Notes: generated by a model from the sequence alone, not told the origin. Shown: positions 1-8,291, counted from the stretch's first letter. The stretch: DNA of 39,733 bases from Chrysochromulina tobinii (GCA_001275005.1 JWZX01003151.1:1-39733), one strand, 5' to 3'. Numbers and translations are program-made.

Positions 1-278
1 CACGACGGCGCCATCCGCAGCGCACGCGGTCGCCCCTCCTCGGGCTCGTCCACAGTAGGCAACTCCTCGGTCGCGGGCAACTCGGCACACTCGACCACTG
101 GGCGCGCGCCCGACACGACGCCCGCGAACCCGCTACGGCCCGCGTCCAGCGGCGCGCATGCGCGAAAGTGGGCCTCGAGCGCGGCCGTGTGAGAGGCGTA
201 GGAACCCTTTACGGTGCAGAAAGCAGCAGATTTTGTTGAACTCGATCTCGGAAATCCCCGCACGCGCAGGTTCGTCAT
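1..278 (-). CDS. Partial 5' end of an unrecognised protein (runs off the left edge)
   Basis: On the minus strand an ATG at 278-276 opens a frame that stays open for all 92 codons to the window edge, with G/C-rich third positions typical of this locus. The start reads MTNLRVRGFPRSSS and the frame goes on through an Ala/Glu-rich stretch. I do not recognise a domain. The frame begins about 100 bases beyond the stop of the coiled-coil gene, on the same strand. The plus strand also has an open frame over 1-189 (stop TGA 190-192, Ser/Ala-rich), so a plus-strand 3' end is the alternative. The minus reading is favoured slightly because its composition is more protein-like. Introns cannot be excluded. 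Confidence 0.35.
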   Translation of the reverse strand, partial: MTNLRVRGFPRSSSTKSAAFCTVKGSYASHTAALEAHFRACAPLDAGRSGFAGVVSGARPVVECAELPATEELPTVDEPEEGRPRALRMAPS

Positions 279-374
279 ATTCTAAACGAAAATAGATATC
301 CGGATATTAGCTGATTCTGCGAGTCCTGGTCGCACGCGGCCGTCGGCATTGCATTTTTTGCACATATCCGATTC

Positions 375-1529
375 TCAATGAATGTATCCCGCGCGCCATG
401 ATCTGAGCACCTCGCTCTGCAGCTCAGCAGAGCCCTCCTCGAGCTGCTGCGCCCTCCGCTCGTGCCGCTTGCTTGCTGTCTTGAGGCTCTCGAGCTCACG
501 CGCGCGCGCCTCGTGGGCATCGGCGTCGGCCGCGTGCGCCTCCAGCTTAGTGCGCAGCGCCTTCACCAGCTCCGCCTGACGCGCCACCTCCGCCTTGAGC
601 GCTGCCATCTCCTTCTTCTCCTTCTCCTGCGCGCCGCTCAGCTTGCGAGAGAGCGCACCGCTCTCGCCGTGCGCTTCAGCAGCCTCCTCCTGCGCGCGGA
701 GCAGCAGCGCGCGCAGCCCACCCGCCTCGCCCTCGCGCTTGGCTGCCCCCTCGCACATACTCTCCAGCTCGGCGCGCACGCCCTCGAGCTCGGCCCTCAG
801 GCCGGCCACCATCTCGGCGAGCAGGGCGCGCTTGGCCTCGCCCTCGGCGCAACGCGCCTCGAGGCGGCTGGCTACCTCGGCGTGCGTCTGCTCGGCCGCC
901 GCGAGACCCTCCGCCGCCGCGCGCGTCGCGATCGTCTCGGCGTCGAGCCGCTGCGTGAGCTCCGCCACGCGCCGGGCGAGCGCGTCGCGTTCGGCGCATA
1001 TCTGGCCTCCGAGCTCCGGCTCTGGCGGGGCGGCGAGCTTTTGCTGCTGCTGCTGCTGCTGCTGCAAAAGTTGTTGCTGCTGCTGTGCGGTGAGCTGCTG
1101 CTGTGCGGTGAGCTGCTGGCGCAGGTCGGCCACCGTCGCCTGCAGCGTCTCGCGCGTTCGGTTCGCGTCTGACACCTGCGAGCGGATGAGCCGCAGCTCG
1201 TCGCTCAGAGACTGCACCTGCTTGTGCAGCTCGGAGGCCGGCTTGGCCTGCTCCTCGAGCTGCACGCATCGGTTCGTGAGCTCCGTGATCGCCGCGCGGT
1301 ACGCGCGGCAGTCCGCATCCAGTGAAACCACCAGGCCGCCGTGCACAGACTCGATCGCCGTTTTCTCGAGCGCAAAGCTGTTGGCGATAGCGACGGTGCT
1401 CGCCGTCTTGCGCAGCTTCCCACCGGGCTTTGCGGCCACGCCACGCGAGGCGAAGCGCTGACGCAGCGCCTCCATGCCAGAGGAGAGTTCAGGATCGTCA
1501 CCGTCAATATTCATGTCGAACGTTGCCAT
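375..1529 (-). CDS. Coiled-coil protein with a poly-glutamine run
   Basis: A 384-residue frame starting MATFDMNIDGDDPELSSGM. After a roughly 60-residue non-helical N-terminus, almost all of the rest is heptad-like and rich in Ala, Glu, Leu, Arg and Gln, so a long coiled coil is expected. Around residues 138-165 there is a Gln-rich segment encoded by CAG repeats (1038-1116 on the plus strand), including LTAQQQLTAQQQQQLLQQQQ. There are no membrane segments, no signal peptide and no catalytic motif. The function is unknown; such proteins are often cytoskeletal or ciliary scaffolds, but nothing here proves that. The last residues (RSWRAGYIH) break the heptad pattern, so the true 3' end could be spliced. 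It is transcribed away from NDUFS7, with 139 bases between the two start codons. Confidence 0.75.
   Translation of the reverse strand: MATFDMNIDGDDPELSSGMEALRQRFASRGVAAKPGGKLRKTASTVAIANSFALEKTAIESVHGGLVVSLDADCRAYRAAITELTNRCVQLEEQAKPASELHKQVQSLSDELRLIRSQVSDANRTRETLQATVADLRQQLTAQQQLTAQQQQQLLQQQQQQQQKLAAPPEPELGGQICAERDALARRVAELTQRLDAETIATRAAAEGLAAAEQTHAEVASRLEARCAEGEAKRALLAEMVAGLRAELEGVRAELESMCEGAAKREGEAGGLRALLLRAQEEAAEAHGESGALSRKLSGAQEKEKKEMAALKAEVARQAELVKALRTKLEAHAADADAHEARARELESLKTASKRHERRAQQLEEGSAELQSEVLRSWRAGYIH
1038..1116. repeat. CTG/CAG trinucleotide repeat tract
   Basis: An uninterrupted run of seven CTG units (TGCTGCTG...), then TTG/CTG variants and two copies of a GAGCTGCTGCTGTGCGGT-type unit. 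On the coding (minus) strand it encodes the poly-Gln segment of the coiled-coil protein. Likely to vary in length between strains. Confidence 0.8.
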
Positions 1530-1668
1530 GTTGCGGCGGCAACGCGAAGCGTAAATCGTCCCGCCTCACCTGTTCACACCTGCCAAGAAGAAGAGCTCCA
1601 CACACTGTGATCCTTCTCTCCGGTGCGCTCGCAACAACGCTTCCTCTCTTGCAAGGGCAGAGATCGCC
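1530..1668. promoter_or_regulatory. Short divergent intergenic region, presumed bidirectional promoter
   Basis: These 139 bases separate the start codon of the coiled-coil gene (minus) from that of NDUFS7 (plus), so both promoters and 5' leaders must fit here or overlap the genes. No TATA box or other core element could be recognised with confidence. The assignment rests only on the head-to-head arrangement. Confidence 0.4.
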
Positions 1669-2346
1669 ATGCACACGCTGCGGGCTGGCCTGAGGGCCTC
1701 CCGGCGGCTGCCCGTTCAGCCTGCGCTCGCGATGGCCCCGCTGCGTGCCGCTCCTGTTGCGGCGCAGCGCGCGCTCGTGCTGCAGGATCGCCGTGAGAGC
1801 TCCTCGAAGGCAGCGGTGTCCAAGATGGGAACACTGTCCGTCGACCCGCTCGCAAACTCGCAGGCGGTGCAGGGCGTCGAGTTCATGCTCACCGGCCTCG
1901 ACCGCCTGGTCAATTGGGCTCGCAAGTCCTCGCTCTGGCCCATGACCTTTGGCCTCGCCTGATGCGCGGTGGAGATGATGCACGCAGCGGCGGCCAGGTA
2001 TGACATGGACCGCTTCGGCATCGTTTTCCGCGCGTCGCCCCGCCAGGCCGACGTGATGATCGTCGCCGGCACGCTGACCAACAAGATGGCGCCCGCGCTC
2101 CGCAAGGTCTACGACCAGATGCCGGAGCCGCGCTATGTCATCTCGATGGGCTCGTGCGCAAACGGCGGCGGCTACTACCACTATTCTTACTCGGTGGTGC
2201 GTGGGTGCGACCGCATTGTGCCGGTCGACATCTACGTGCCCGGCTGCCCGCCGACGGCGGAGGCGCTCATCTACGGCCTGCTGCAGCTTCAGAAGAAGAT
2301 CAACCGCGAGAAGTCGGTCGTCAACTGGTTCCAAAAGAACTTGTAG
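1669..2346 (+). CDS. NDUFS7: NADH:ubiquinone oxidoreductase 20 kDa subunit (PSST/NuoB), with in-frame TGA read as selenocysteine
   Basis: Mitochondrial complex I subunit that carries 4Fe-4S cluster N2, the direct electron donor to ubiquinone. Read straight through, the frame has 225 codons: an Arg/Ala-rich mitochondrial presequence (about residues 1-50), then the conserved core including [42 protein letters not shown] and [14 protein letters not shown], ending WFQKNL with TAG. At 1960-1962 a TGA replaces the first Cys of the family's invariant Cys-Cys pair; the second (TGC, 1963-1965) is kept, as are the other two cluster ligands, Cys163 and Cys193. No intron, indel or other stop is present, and homology is continuous across the TGA. 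A SECIS-like hairpin lies about 70 bases after the stop. I therefore infer Sec98. The alternatives are a sequencing error (TGC to TGA) or a recent nonsense mutation. Gene identity is near certain; the selenocysteine reading is strong inference. Confidence 0.95.
1960..1962 (+). other. NDUFS7: In-frame TGA codon, predicted selenocysteine (Sec98 of NDUFS7)
   Basis: The codons run GGC CTC GCC TGA TGC GCG GTG GAG ATG ATG, i.e. G-L-A-U-C-A-V-E-M-M, where homologues have G-L-A-C-C-A-V-E-M-M. TGC to TGA is a one-base change. By position the residue is one of the four sulfur ligands of cluster N2. Decoding needs a SECIS element in the same mRNA; a good candidate is at 2408-2482. Confidence 0.82.
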
Positions 2347-2407
2347 GTGTGGCCGACCTTTCGCCATTTCGCGTGCGCGCAACGTTGCTGCCGAGCCGTC
2401 TCGGCGC

Positions 2408-2482
2408 GCCGACCGACATGAGCGCTGCCCCCAGAAACCACCCACCCGGTGGCGGGACGCAGCGTGAGTTCCACGGATCGGC
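2408..2482 (+). promoter_or_regulatory. SECIS element, form 2 (predicted)
   Basis: Located in the 3' flank of NDUFS7, 62 bases after the stop. Basal helix: 2408-2415 (GCCGACCG) with 2474-2482 (CGGATCGGC, one A bulged). A small internal loop follows. Non-Watson-Crick quartet: ATGA at 2418-2421 opposite TGA at 2465-2467. Helix II: 2423-2428 (CGCTGC) pairs perfectly with 2459-2464 (GCAGCG) and continues with C-G pairs (2431-2432 with 2455-2456, or an alternative register). Unpaired AAA at 2435-2437, 13 nt after the ATGA. Apical helix III: 2438-2442 (CCACC) with 2448-2452 (GGTGG) closed by a 5-nt loop. Order, sequence and spacing agree with known eukaryotic SECIS elements that bind SBP2. Pairings were worked out by eye, without a folding program. 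Confidence 0.82.
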
Positions 2483-2491
2483 CGCCCTTCG

Positions 2492-2558
2492 GCTCGTCGG
2501 CGAGGGCGACGCACACCAGGAGATAACGACACGTTTCGTTATCTCCTCGCCGACGAGC
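2492..2558 (+). promoter_or_regulatory. Long bulged hairpin directly after the SECIS
   Basis: Outer stem 2492-2503 (GCTCGTCGGCGA) pairs perfectly with 2547-2558. Inner stem 2519-2529 (GGAGATAACGA) pairs perfectly with 2536-2546, leaving a 6-nt loop. The 3' strand is continuous while the 5' strand has a 15-nt bulge (2504-2518). The inner-stem sequence CGTTATCTCC recurs at 2577-2586, offering the 5' arm a second partner. It lacks the ATGA/AA/GA pattern, so it is not itself a SECIS. The function is unknown; RNA 3'-end or stability signal, or a DNA-level repeat, are possible. Confidence 0.6.
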
Positions 2559-3213
2559 GTCATCTTTTCCTCGTTACGTTATCTCCGGTAATACTCGTTC
2601 GGGCGTTCAGAGTCTCGTCATGATTCGTGGCAACGTATGAATTGAGAGAGATGCGTTCTTGAGGAGCGCTACGAACGTATTTTATACAAAGACGTAAAAG
2701 TGTAACGGTAAGACGTCGGCGGCCGCGGGGAGCTGCCGGATCCGGGAAGCGGGATTACGGGACCGTGGTGCGTGGAGACGACGTCGTCGCGCTATACGCG
2801 CAACGCGGGCGATTCGCCGGTCCGGGAGCCGAAAGATTCCCATATTTGTCACCGCACACCGGTTAGGTAATACGCGATACCAGCGATTAAGCGTGTCAGC
2901 GTTTAGGATTCTTGGGGTCCACGCGACGCCGGACCGTCGGATACAGGCGAAAGTGGAAAGGCCCGGATGTGCACATGATAATGACACCACACATACAACA
3001 CATAAGCGTATTTGTCCGCACGAGGGACATCCGACGGACGAGAAAGTGGCGCGGACGAGCCTCTAATGTTCATCGGTTCACTTGAGCAAGTTCTTCGCAT
3101 ACCACTCGGCTGACGGCCTTGTCGGGCCATACAGGAAGGCGCTGCGAGCACGAGAGAACAGAACAGGGAGAGCAGTGAGCCATTGCAAGGGCAGGTCCAC
3201 CTGCGTTCGCTGC
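2559..3213. other. Intergenic, convergent 3' flanks
   Basis: Lies between the 3' end of NDUFS7 and the 3' end of the plastid PDZ gene on the other strand. Apart from the repeat of CGTTATCTCC at 2577-2586 I see no gene, RNA or strong repeat. Confidence 0.6.
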
Positions 3214-3732
3214 TCACGTGGGGCCACGGAAAAACGTGAGCTTCGTCGTCTCGCTGGTCGTGGCCTTGATGGCATCCAACGCGCCGTCGAAATCGCTGCC
3301 GGCAACCAGAACGGAGCCCACGCCCACCAGCTGATCGCCCTTCTCGAGTTTCGTGCCCTGCTTCGCTGCTGCGCCCTCGGCCAGCACCTCATCCACGTAA
3401 ACACCACCGCCACCAACGTTCTCCACGAATGCGATGCCCATCGGCTTGCGAAGCGATACGCTGAAATAGTTCTTCACGTCGTTGGGATCGATATATGCCG
3501 CCGATTGATCGGGCATCTCCTCCTCGACCAGCGCTTTGTCGAGGCCTAGCCACTTGTCAAAAGGTGTGACGCGGTCGGCCGCCGGGATTGGCTTGTCACC
3601 TCCAAAGGCATCCTTGACGCCGTCGAAGAGCCCCATGCACGGTGCGCTGCAGCGCTGCACCGGCGCACGCGCGGCGATGCTGAAGGCCTCGGCGCCGGAT
3701 GTGAGGAGCAGGAAGCATGGGAGGCGAAGCAT
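3214..3732 (-). CDS. Plastid-targeted PDZ-domain protein
   Basis: 172 residues from the ATG at 3732. An in-frame upstream extension to 3804 exists, but this start places a signal peptide at the N-terminus (MLRLPCFLLLTSGAEAF), followed by SIAARAPVQRC, a basic transit-like stretch. The cleavage region AEAF-S resembles the phenylalanine-containing motif of complex red plastids, so import through the ER into the plastid is inferred. The mature part has an acidic linker, then a PDZ-like fold at about residues 85-172: VSLRKPMGIAFVE (carboxylate-binding-loop region), VDEVLAEGAAAKQG and LEKGDQLVGVGSVLV are typical PDZ strands and turns. No protease domain is attached, so it is probably an adaptor in the stroma or at the thylakoid. 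Its partner is unknown. Confidence 0.75.
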   Translation of the reverse strand: MLRLPCFLLLTSGAEAFSIAARAPVQRCSAPCMGLFDGVKDAFGGDKPIPAADRVTPFDKWLGLDKALVEEEMPDQSAAYIDPNDVKNYFSVSLRKPMGIAFVENVGGGGVYVDEVLAEGAAAKQGTKLEKGDQLVGVGSVLVAGSDFDGALDAIKATTSETTKLTFFRGPT

Positions 3733-4474
3733 CGCCTGTCGCGGCGCCAAGGCGGGCGCGTTCTCCGACGCACGAGATCCGAGACGAATCGACTTTTTTT
3801 TCAATACAGTTCTGGGCGCGATGAGTCTGCGACCTCACCGTCTCAGCGAATCTCCCCAGCTAACCGACCATCAACCAGTGATGTGCGAGAACGGAAGTCG
3901 AGTCCGCATGCCGATAACTCGAAAATGGGGGATAATGTATAAATCACGCGACGGACGACGGAGTCAGAGCCGCCAGCCGCGAGAGAACGAGTGTACGAGG
4001 CCCACTCATCATGATGATCGATCATGCTGGGCCCACTCGAGGCCCAAGCCCACTCCTTCAACCATTGGACTCAGAGGATCGCGGGGGCGCCAAGAGAGCA
4101 AGATGGCTACCGCCATCGTTGCCGTGGTGCTTAGCATGCCACAAAGCGCAGGCTGCCAAATACGCACGCGTTATTCGCGGGGAGGACCTAGCTCCTGGGA
4201 GGTCGAGGAGGACGCAGAGCATGAGGGGGAGATCAGAGGTTGTGCGTGTGCTTGCGCAGACAGGCAGCGCGCGAACGAGCACGCCCTAGCGCGTAGCGCG
4301 GCTCAGTCTACAGTGTGCCTCAGCATGGCCGCGCCGTTAAATCGCGCCGTGTTGATTAGAGGGACTGGATCGCATCTCCGCCGCGCGTGGGAAGTGAGGT
4401 GAAGGGGGGCTTGCGCACCATCGAGGTTGGGGGAAGTGAGGGAAAGGGGGGCTTGCGCACCATCGAGGTTGGGC
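3733..4474. other. Intergenic: upstream of the PDZ gene, downstream of PAM68
   Basis: Both flanking genes are on the minus strand. It holds a direct repeat at its right end (listed separately) and otherwise nothing I can support. The long plus-strand frame across it lacks domains and protein-like composition. Confidence 0.55.
4391..4473. repeat. Imperfect tandem duplication, about 42-bp unit, two copies
   Basis: Two copies of a unit reading GAAGTGAGGT/G-GAA(A)GGGGGGCTTGCGCACCA... then TCGAGGTTGGG, beginning at 4391 and 4433. It lies immediately beyond the stop codon of the PAM68 gene, so probably in its 3' untranslated region. Confidence 0.8.
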
Positions 4475-5302
4475 TCACTCTCGCCTTCCCTTGCGCCCCA
4501 TCCGAATGCCCGCCTTCTCGGCGTCGGATTCCTCGGCGTCGCGCTTAGCCTCGGCGATGCGATCCATCTCTTGCCCTTGCATGGAGGCGATGTTAGGACC
4601 GACGTTCTCCCAACCGAGCAGCGAGCCCTCCTCGTTCTCATCCCACGAGGTGGACATGACGCCGTACGTAATGCCGGCAAAGGAGAGCAGCAGCAGCGCC
4701 TGCGTCGTGAAGGCGACAATCTGCGGCGGCAGGTCGAGCTCTAGCTGCGTGTTCGCGTAGTAGAAGCCTACAAAGGTGAGGAGGCCGCCGAAGACGGGCA
4801 GGCCCGCGAAGGGCACCACGCGCTTGAGCATGCGCTGTGAGACGACCTCCGGCATCACGCCCGTGGTGGGGTCGAGGGGCGCAAGCTCCTCGGGCGTGAG
4901 CGCAAGGCCCTTTTTCTTGAAGGGGTCGGCCGGCTGTGCGCCTGCCTCCTTGCGCATCTGCTCCATGATGGCACGGCCTCGCTCCTCGGCGCCACGCCTA
5001 TCGGCGTTTCCCACGCCCGCGTCGGTTACTGCTGACGCCATCGACACCGACGGTGAGCTGCTGCTCTCGGCCCTCGACTTGGACGCCTTCGAACCCTTGA
5101 CATCTTTGCCAGCCTTGCCAGTCGCCATGCCGCCGCCGCCAAAGCCACGGCCCGTGGTGCTGCCATCGTCGGCTGCGCAGCGCAGCGAGGACACGGTGGT
5201 CGATGCCGGAAGGGCGCGGATGCAAGAGTGCAGCGGACCGCCGGCGGCCTGCAGAGCTGTCGCACTCGTTGCCATTAGCGCAAAGAAGAGAAAGGCGATC
5301 AT
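4475..5302 (-). CDS. PAM68: PAM68-family photosystem II assembly protein, plastid-targeted
   Basis: 275 residues. In plants and cyanobacteria this family helps early photosystem II assembly in the thylakoid membrane. The N-terminus is a signal peptide (MIAFLFFALMATSATALQA), then a Ser/Ala/Lys-rich transit region, giving a bipartite plastid leader. An Ala/Ser/Gly-rich linker follows. The conserved domain begins near residue 145 with VMPEVVSQRMLKRVVPFAGL, has two membrane segments (about 162-184 and 193-215) and ends with the hallmark STSWDENEEGSLLGWENV at about 218-235, followed by a charged tail. The order and spacing are those of PAM68. It is divergent from IFT80, with 218 bases between the start codons. 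Confidence 0.87.
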   Translation of the reverse strand: MIAFLFFALMATSATALQAAGGPLHSCIRALPASTTVSSLRCAADDGSTTGRGFGGGGMATGKAGKDVKGSKASKSRAESSSSPSVSMASAVTDAGVGNADRRGAEERGRAIMEQMRKEAGAQPADPFKKKGLALTPEELAPLDPTTGVMPEVVSQRMLKRVVPFAGLPVFGGLLTFVGFYYANTQLELDLPPQIVAFTTQALLLLSFAGITYGVMSTSWDENEEGSLLGWENVGPNIASMQGQEMDRIAEAKRDAEESDAEKAGIRMGRKGRRE

Positions 5303-5520
5303 CGTCCCCTATTCCGCACGGGGTGGGGAGATCGCTTCAATTATCATTTTGGATAGAGGACGTACGTCCGCCCCCAAACCCCTACCCACTGGATGGGGCC
5401 GTAGGGAACTTCACTTGGTTATTTAATTCACATTGTTCGCCTCGCACTTCGCCGCGACCACACCACAACGGTCGACGGCGCGGCGCACCGCCGTACTCTT
5501 GCCGCAAGCCGCAAGCCGCA
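5303..5520. promoter_or_regulatory. Divergent intergenic region between PAM68 and IFT80
   Basis: 218 bases between two head-to-head start codons. It is less GC-rich in its middle (TTATTTAATTCACATTG around 5418-5434). No defined promoter element was recognised. Confidence 0.35.
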
Positions 5521-7973
5521 ATGGTGCGGATGTCGCTCTCGACCCATTACCGCGACGTGAACACCAAGAAGCACTCGGAGATCGTCACGGGCGCCTCGTG
5601 GTCGGGCGCCAACGAGCTCGTGACGGTCGGCGACGACAAAAAGGTGTGGCTCTGGAACGTGGAGGGTGAGCCACAGTCGCTGCTGCTCGACGTGGAGCAG
5701 TACTGCACAGAGCTGCGCTGGTTCCCGTCACTGCACGGCGGCAAGGGGTCCGAGGTCTTCGTCGTTGGCTGCACCGACGGCTCCTTCAAGCTCGTATCCA
5801 AGTCGGGCCGAGTCGAGAAGGTGGTGACGGGCGCGCACAATGGAGCGGTGACGACGCTGCGCTGGTCCAATGACGGCTCGTCGCTCGCGACGAGCGGCGA
5901 GGATGGGCAGGTCAAGTCGTGGAGCCGCAACGGCATGTTCCGCTCGCACCTCGCGCAGGCCGAGGGCGCCGTCTACACGCTATGCTGGTCAGCCGAGTCG
6001 GAGCAGATCCTCTTCTCGAATGGCAAGCACCTGGTGATCCGGCCGCTCACACCCTCGTCGAAGCAGACGATGTGGAAGGCGCACGACGCGCCCGTGCTCT
6101 GCGCCGATTGGAACGCCGTCACGAACCTCATCGTCTCGGGTGGCGAGGACTGCAAGTACCGCGTGTGGGATTGCTACGGCCGGCAGCTCTACGCGTCGAG
6201 CGCGAGCGAGTACTCGATCTCGGCGGTGGCGTGGGCGCCCAACGGACGGTACTTTGCGGTCGGCTCCTTCAACATGCTGCGGCTGTGCGACAAGGCCGGC
6301 TGGTCTCACTCGCGCGAGGTGCATGCACCCTCCCGCGCGCGTGCTCTCGTCCGAGTTGCTCTTGTCATCCTGCCTCCGATCGCTCGCTGGCCTACCCTGC
6401 GCCGCGCCCGCGCCCGCCCTCCCCTCCCCGCCTCGTGTCCGAGGCCTCACCGTCACGTTCCCGTGCCGCTGCCGCTTGCTCACAGGCGCCCGAGGTGGGT
6501 TCAGTGATGACCTTGTGCTGGACGGCCGACTCGACGCAGCTCGCGGCGGGCTGCGGCTCGGGCGCGGTGCTCTTCGGGCAGCTCGTGCACCGCGAGGTCT
6601 CGTGCGCCCACCTCGAGGTTCGTCAGGAGGAGCCGCACTCGCTCACGGTGCTCAACGTAACTGACGACACACGCGAGGACCTCCAGTTCAAGGATCGCGT
6701 CACCGAGATGTCGCTCTCGGCGACGCACCTTGTCGTGATCACCTCGACGCAGGCATGCATCTACTCGACGACCAACTGGTCGACGCCTCACATCATCGAG
6801 CTTCGTGGCACCGTGAGCCTCATCCTGCAGTGTGCGCGCCACTTTTTGATGGTCGACACGATGAACGGGCTGCAGGTGCTCAACTACGACGGGCGCGTCG
6901 TCTCGCAGCCAAAGTTCACCGCGATGCGCCCTGACGCGCTCAGCCCGCTTAACGTCGCGTACGCGCCCGACCTCCTCGCGATCATCGGGCACGCCGACCC
7001 GAAGGTGGTGATGCTCATCGATCCACTGACGGGCAAGCAGCTGGGCACGGTGCAGCACTCGATCGACGTTGAGCAGGTCGCGCTCTCGCAGCGCGGCGAC
7101 CTCTCCAGGCGCCGGCTCGTGGTCGTCGACAAGAATCGCGACCTGTACCTGACGCCAGTGCAGGGCGCGCAGGAGCTGTACAAGCTGCACATCATGGTGG
7201 ACTCGGTCGCGTGGAACACGGAGACGGACGCTCTCGCCGCGGTCTCGGACGGCCAGATGCTCGTCTGGTTCTACCCTGAGGTGGTCTACATGGACCGCGA
7301 GCTGCTGCCACTCACTCTCTCGAAGCAATCGGGCGATTGGGGCAAGACGGCTGAGATCGTCGAGTTCCGCGACACGCGCACGCAGGTGCGCCGCTCGGAC
7401 GGCTCGATCGTGTGCGCGGGCGTCTCGCCCTACCCGTCCATTCTCGAGCGCTTCTGCTCCGCCTCGGAGTGGGAGCCTGCCCTCCGCCTCTGCCGCTACG
7501 TTAAGTCAACTGAGCTGTGGGCGTGCCTAGCGGCGATGGCCATCGCGGGCAAGGAGCTGCACACGGCCGAGGTGGCGTACGCGGCCATCGAGCAGGTTGA
7601 CAAGCTGCTGTACATGTGCCACATCAAGGAGCTGCCCACCACCGAGGCGCGCGAGGCCGAGCTGCTCCTCTTCCGGCGCCGCCTGCCCGAGGCGGTCAAC
7701 GTGCTCGTGCAGGGCGGCTGGATCTACCGCGCGATCAAGATGTATGTTCGCCTTTTCCAGTGGGAGAAGGCGTACGAGCTCGCGCGCCAGCACCAGCAGC
7801 ACCTCGATACGGTGCTGCTGCTGCGCCAACGATTCCTGCAGCAGCAGCGCATCGAAGAGACGCTGCCCAAGCTCGCGACCGCCGCGCAGCAGCTCGGTGC
7901 GCTTAACGAGGAGGCCATCCAAGCCAAGATTCAGGCGGAGGAGGCGCGCGAGGCCGAGCGCGGCGGACAGTGA
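5521..7973 (+). CDS. IFT80: Intraflagellar transport protein 80 (two exons)
   Basis: A component of the IFT-B complex that carries cargo along flagella; its presence argues for a flagellate cell. Exon 1 is 5521-6318 and exon 2 is 6486-7973, joined in phase 0 across a GT-AG intron of 167 nt, giving 761 residues, close to the usual length (about 770). The N-terminal half has WD40 repeats, with TSGEDGQVKSWSRNGMFRS, SGGEDCKYRVWDCYGRQLYA and VAWAPNGRYFAVGSFNMLRL as clear landmarks. The middle is a second beta-propeller (DKNRDLYLTPVQG; MLVWFYPEVVYMDRELLP). The C-terminal third is helical (TELWACLAAMAIAGKELHTA; AYAAIEQVDK). Colinearity with animal IFT80 is maintained throughout, including over the splice junction. 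Identification is highly confident. Confidence 0.96.
6319..6485 (+). other. Spliceosomal intron of IFT80
   Basis: Donor GTGCATG after codon GAG at 6316-6318; acceptor CTCACAG ending at 6485. It is pyrimidine-rich before the acceptor. Removing its 167 nt joins the WD40 region to the homologous continuation that begins APEVGSVMTLCW. Confidence 0.9.
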
Positions 7974-8204
7974 GCTGCGGCAACACATGCGTGCCAGCGC
8001 GGAGCGGTGTGTGAGCAGGGAGCCGACAGGACTGGACGCGACAAGGGCGTGGTGACCTGTGAGCACGGGAGTGCGTGAGTGTCCTGCAGCTACATGATGA
8101 GTCCTGTAATGAGTGCGGCAGTGTGTGTGCTGCCGCGCCAGTGCAGCTTTGTGTATCTGTGACCTCTAGATCTAACGTAAGTTGTGGTCGTATTGTCGAA
8201 TATC

Positions 8205-8210
8205 AATAAA
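8205..8210 (+). terminator. Probable polyadenylation signal AATAAA of IFT80
   Basis: AATAAA about 230 bases after the IFT80 stop, immediately followed by a TG-rich stretch (TGTGTGTGGT), the usual downstream element context. Confidence 0.5.
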
Positions 8211-8264
8211 TGTGTGTGGTGCGGTGTCGCGTTGCCGTACCGGTATGGTTGTCGCGTCAAGTTC

Positions 8265-8291
8265 ACTTGACTTGACTTGACTTGACACTTG
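8265..8291. repeat. ACTTG pentanucleotide microsatellite
   Basis: Four perfect ACTTG units (8265-8284), then ACACTTG. It lies 70-95 bases before the TRM13 start codon. Confidence 0.85.

Noticed and set aside
382-1461. Long plus-strand frames opposite the coiled-coil gene
   Set aside because: Runs of Cys, Ser, Leu or Arg with no domain; they are mirror frames of the CAG-rich, GC-rich coding strand.
1969-2346. NDUFS7 as a truncated or split gene starting after the TGA
   Set aside because: It would lose the presequence and one of the conserved cysteines, and would need a GTG or later start; homology is continuous through the TGA.
2492-2558. Second hairpin as the SECIS element of NDUFS7
   Set aside because: It lacks the ATGA/TGA quartet and the unpaired AA at the right distance; the structure at 2408-2482 has all of them.
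3536-4402. 288-codon plus-strand frame between the PDZ and PAM68 genes
   Set aside because: The first part is antisense to the PDZ gene and the rest is compositionally random; no domain.
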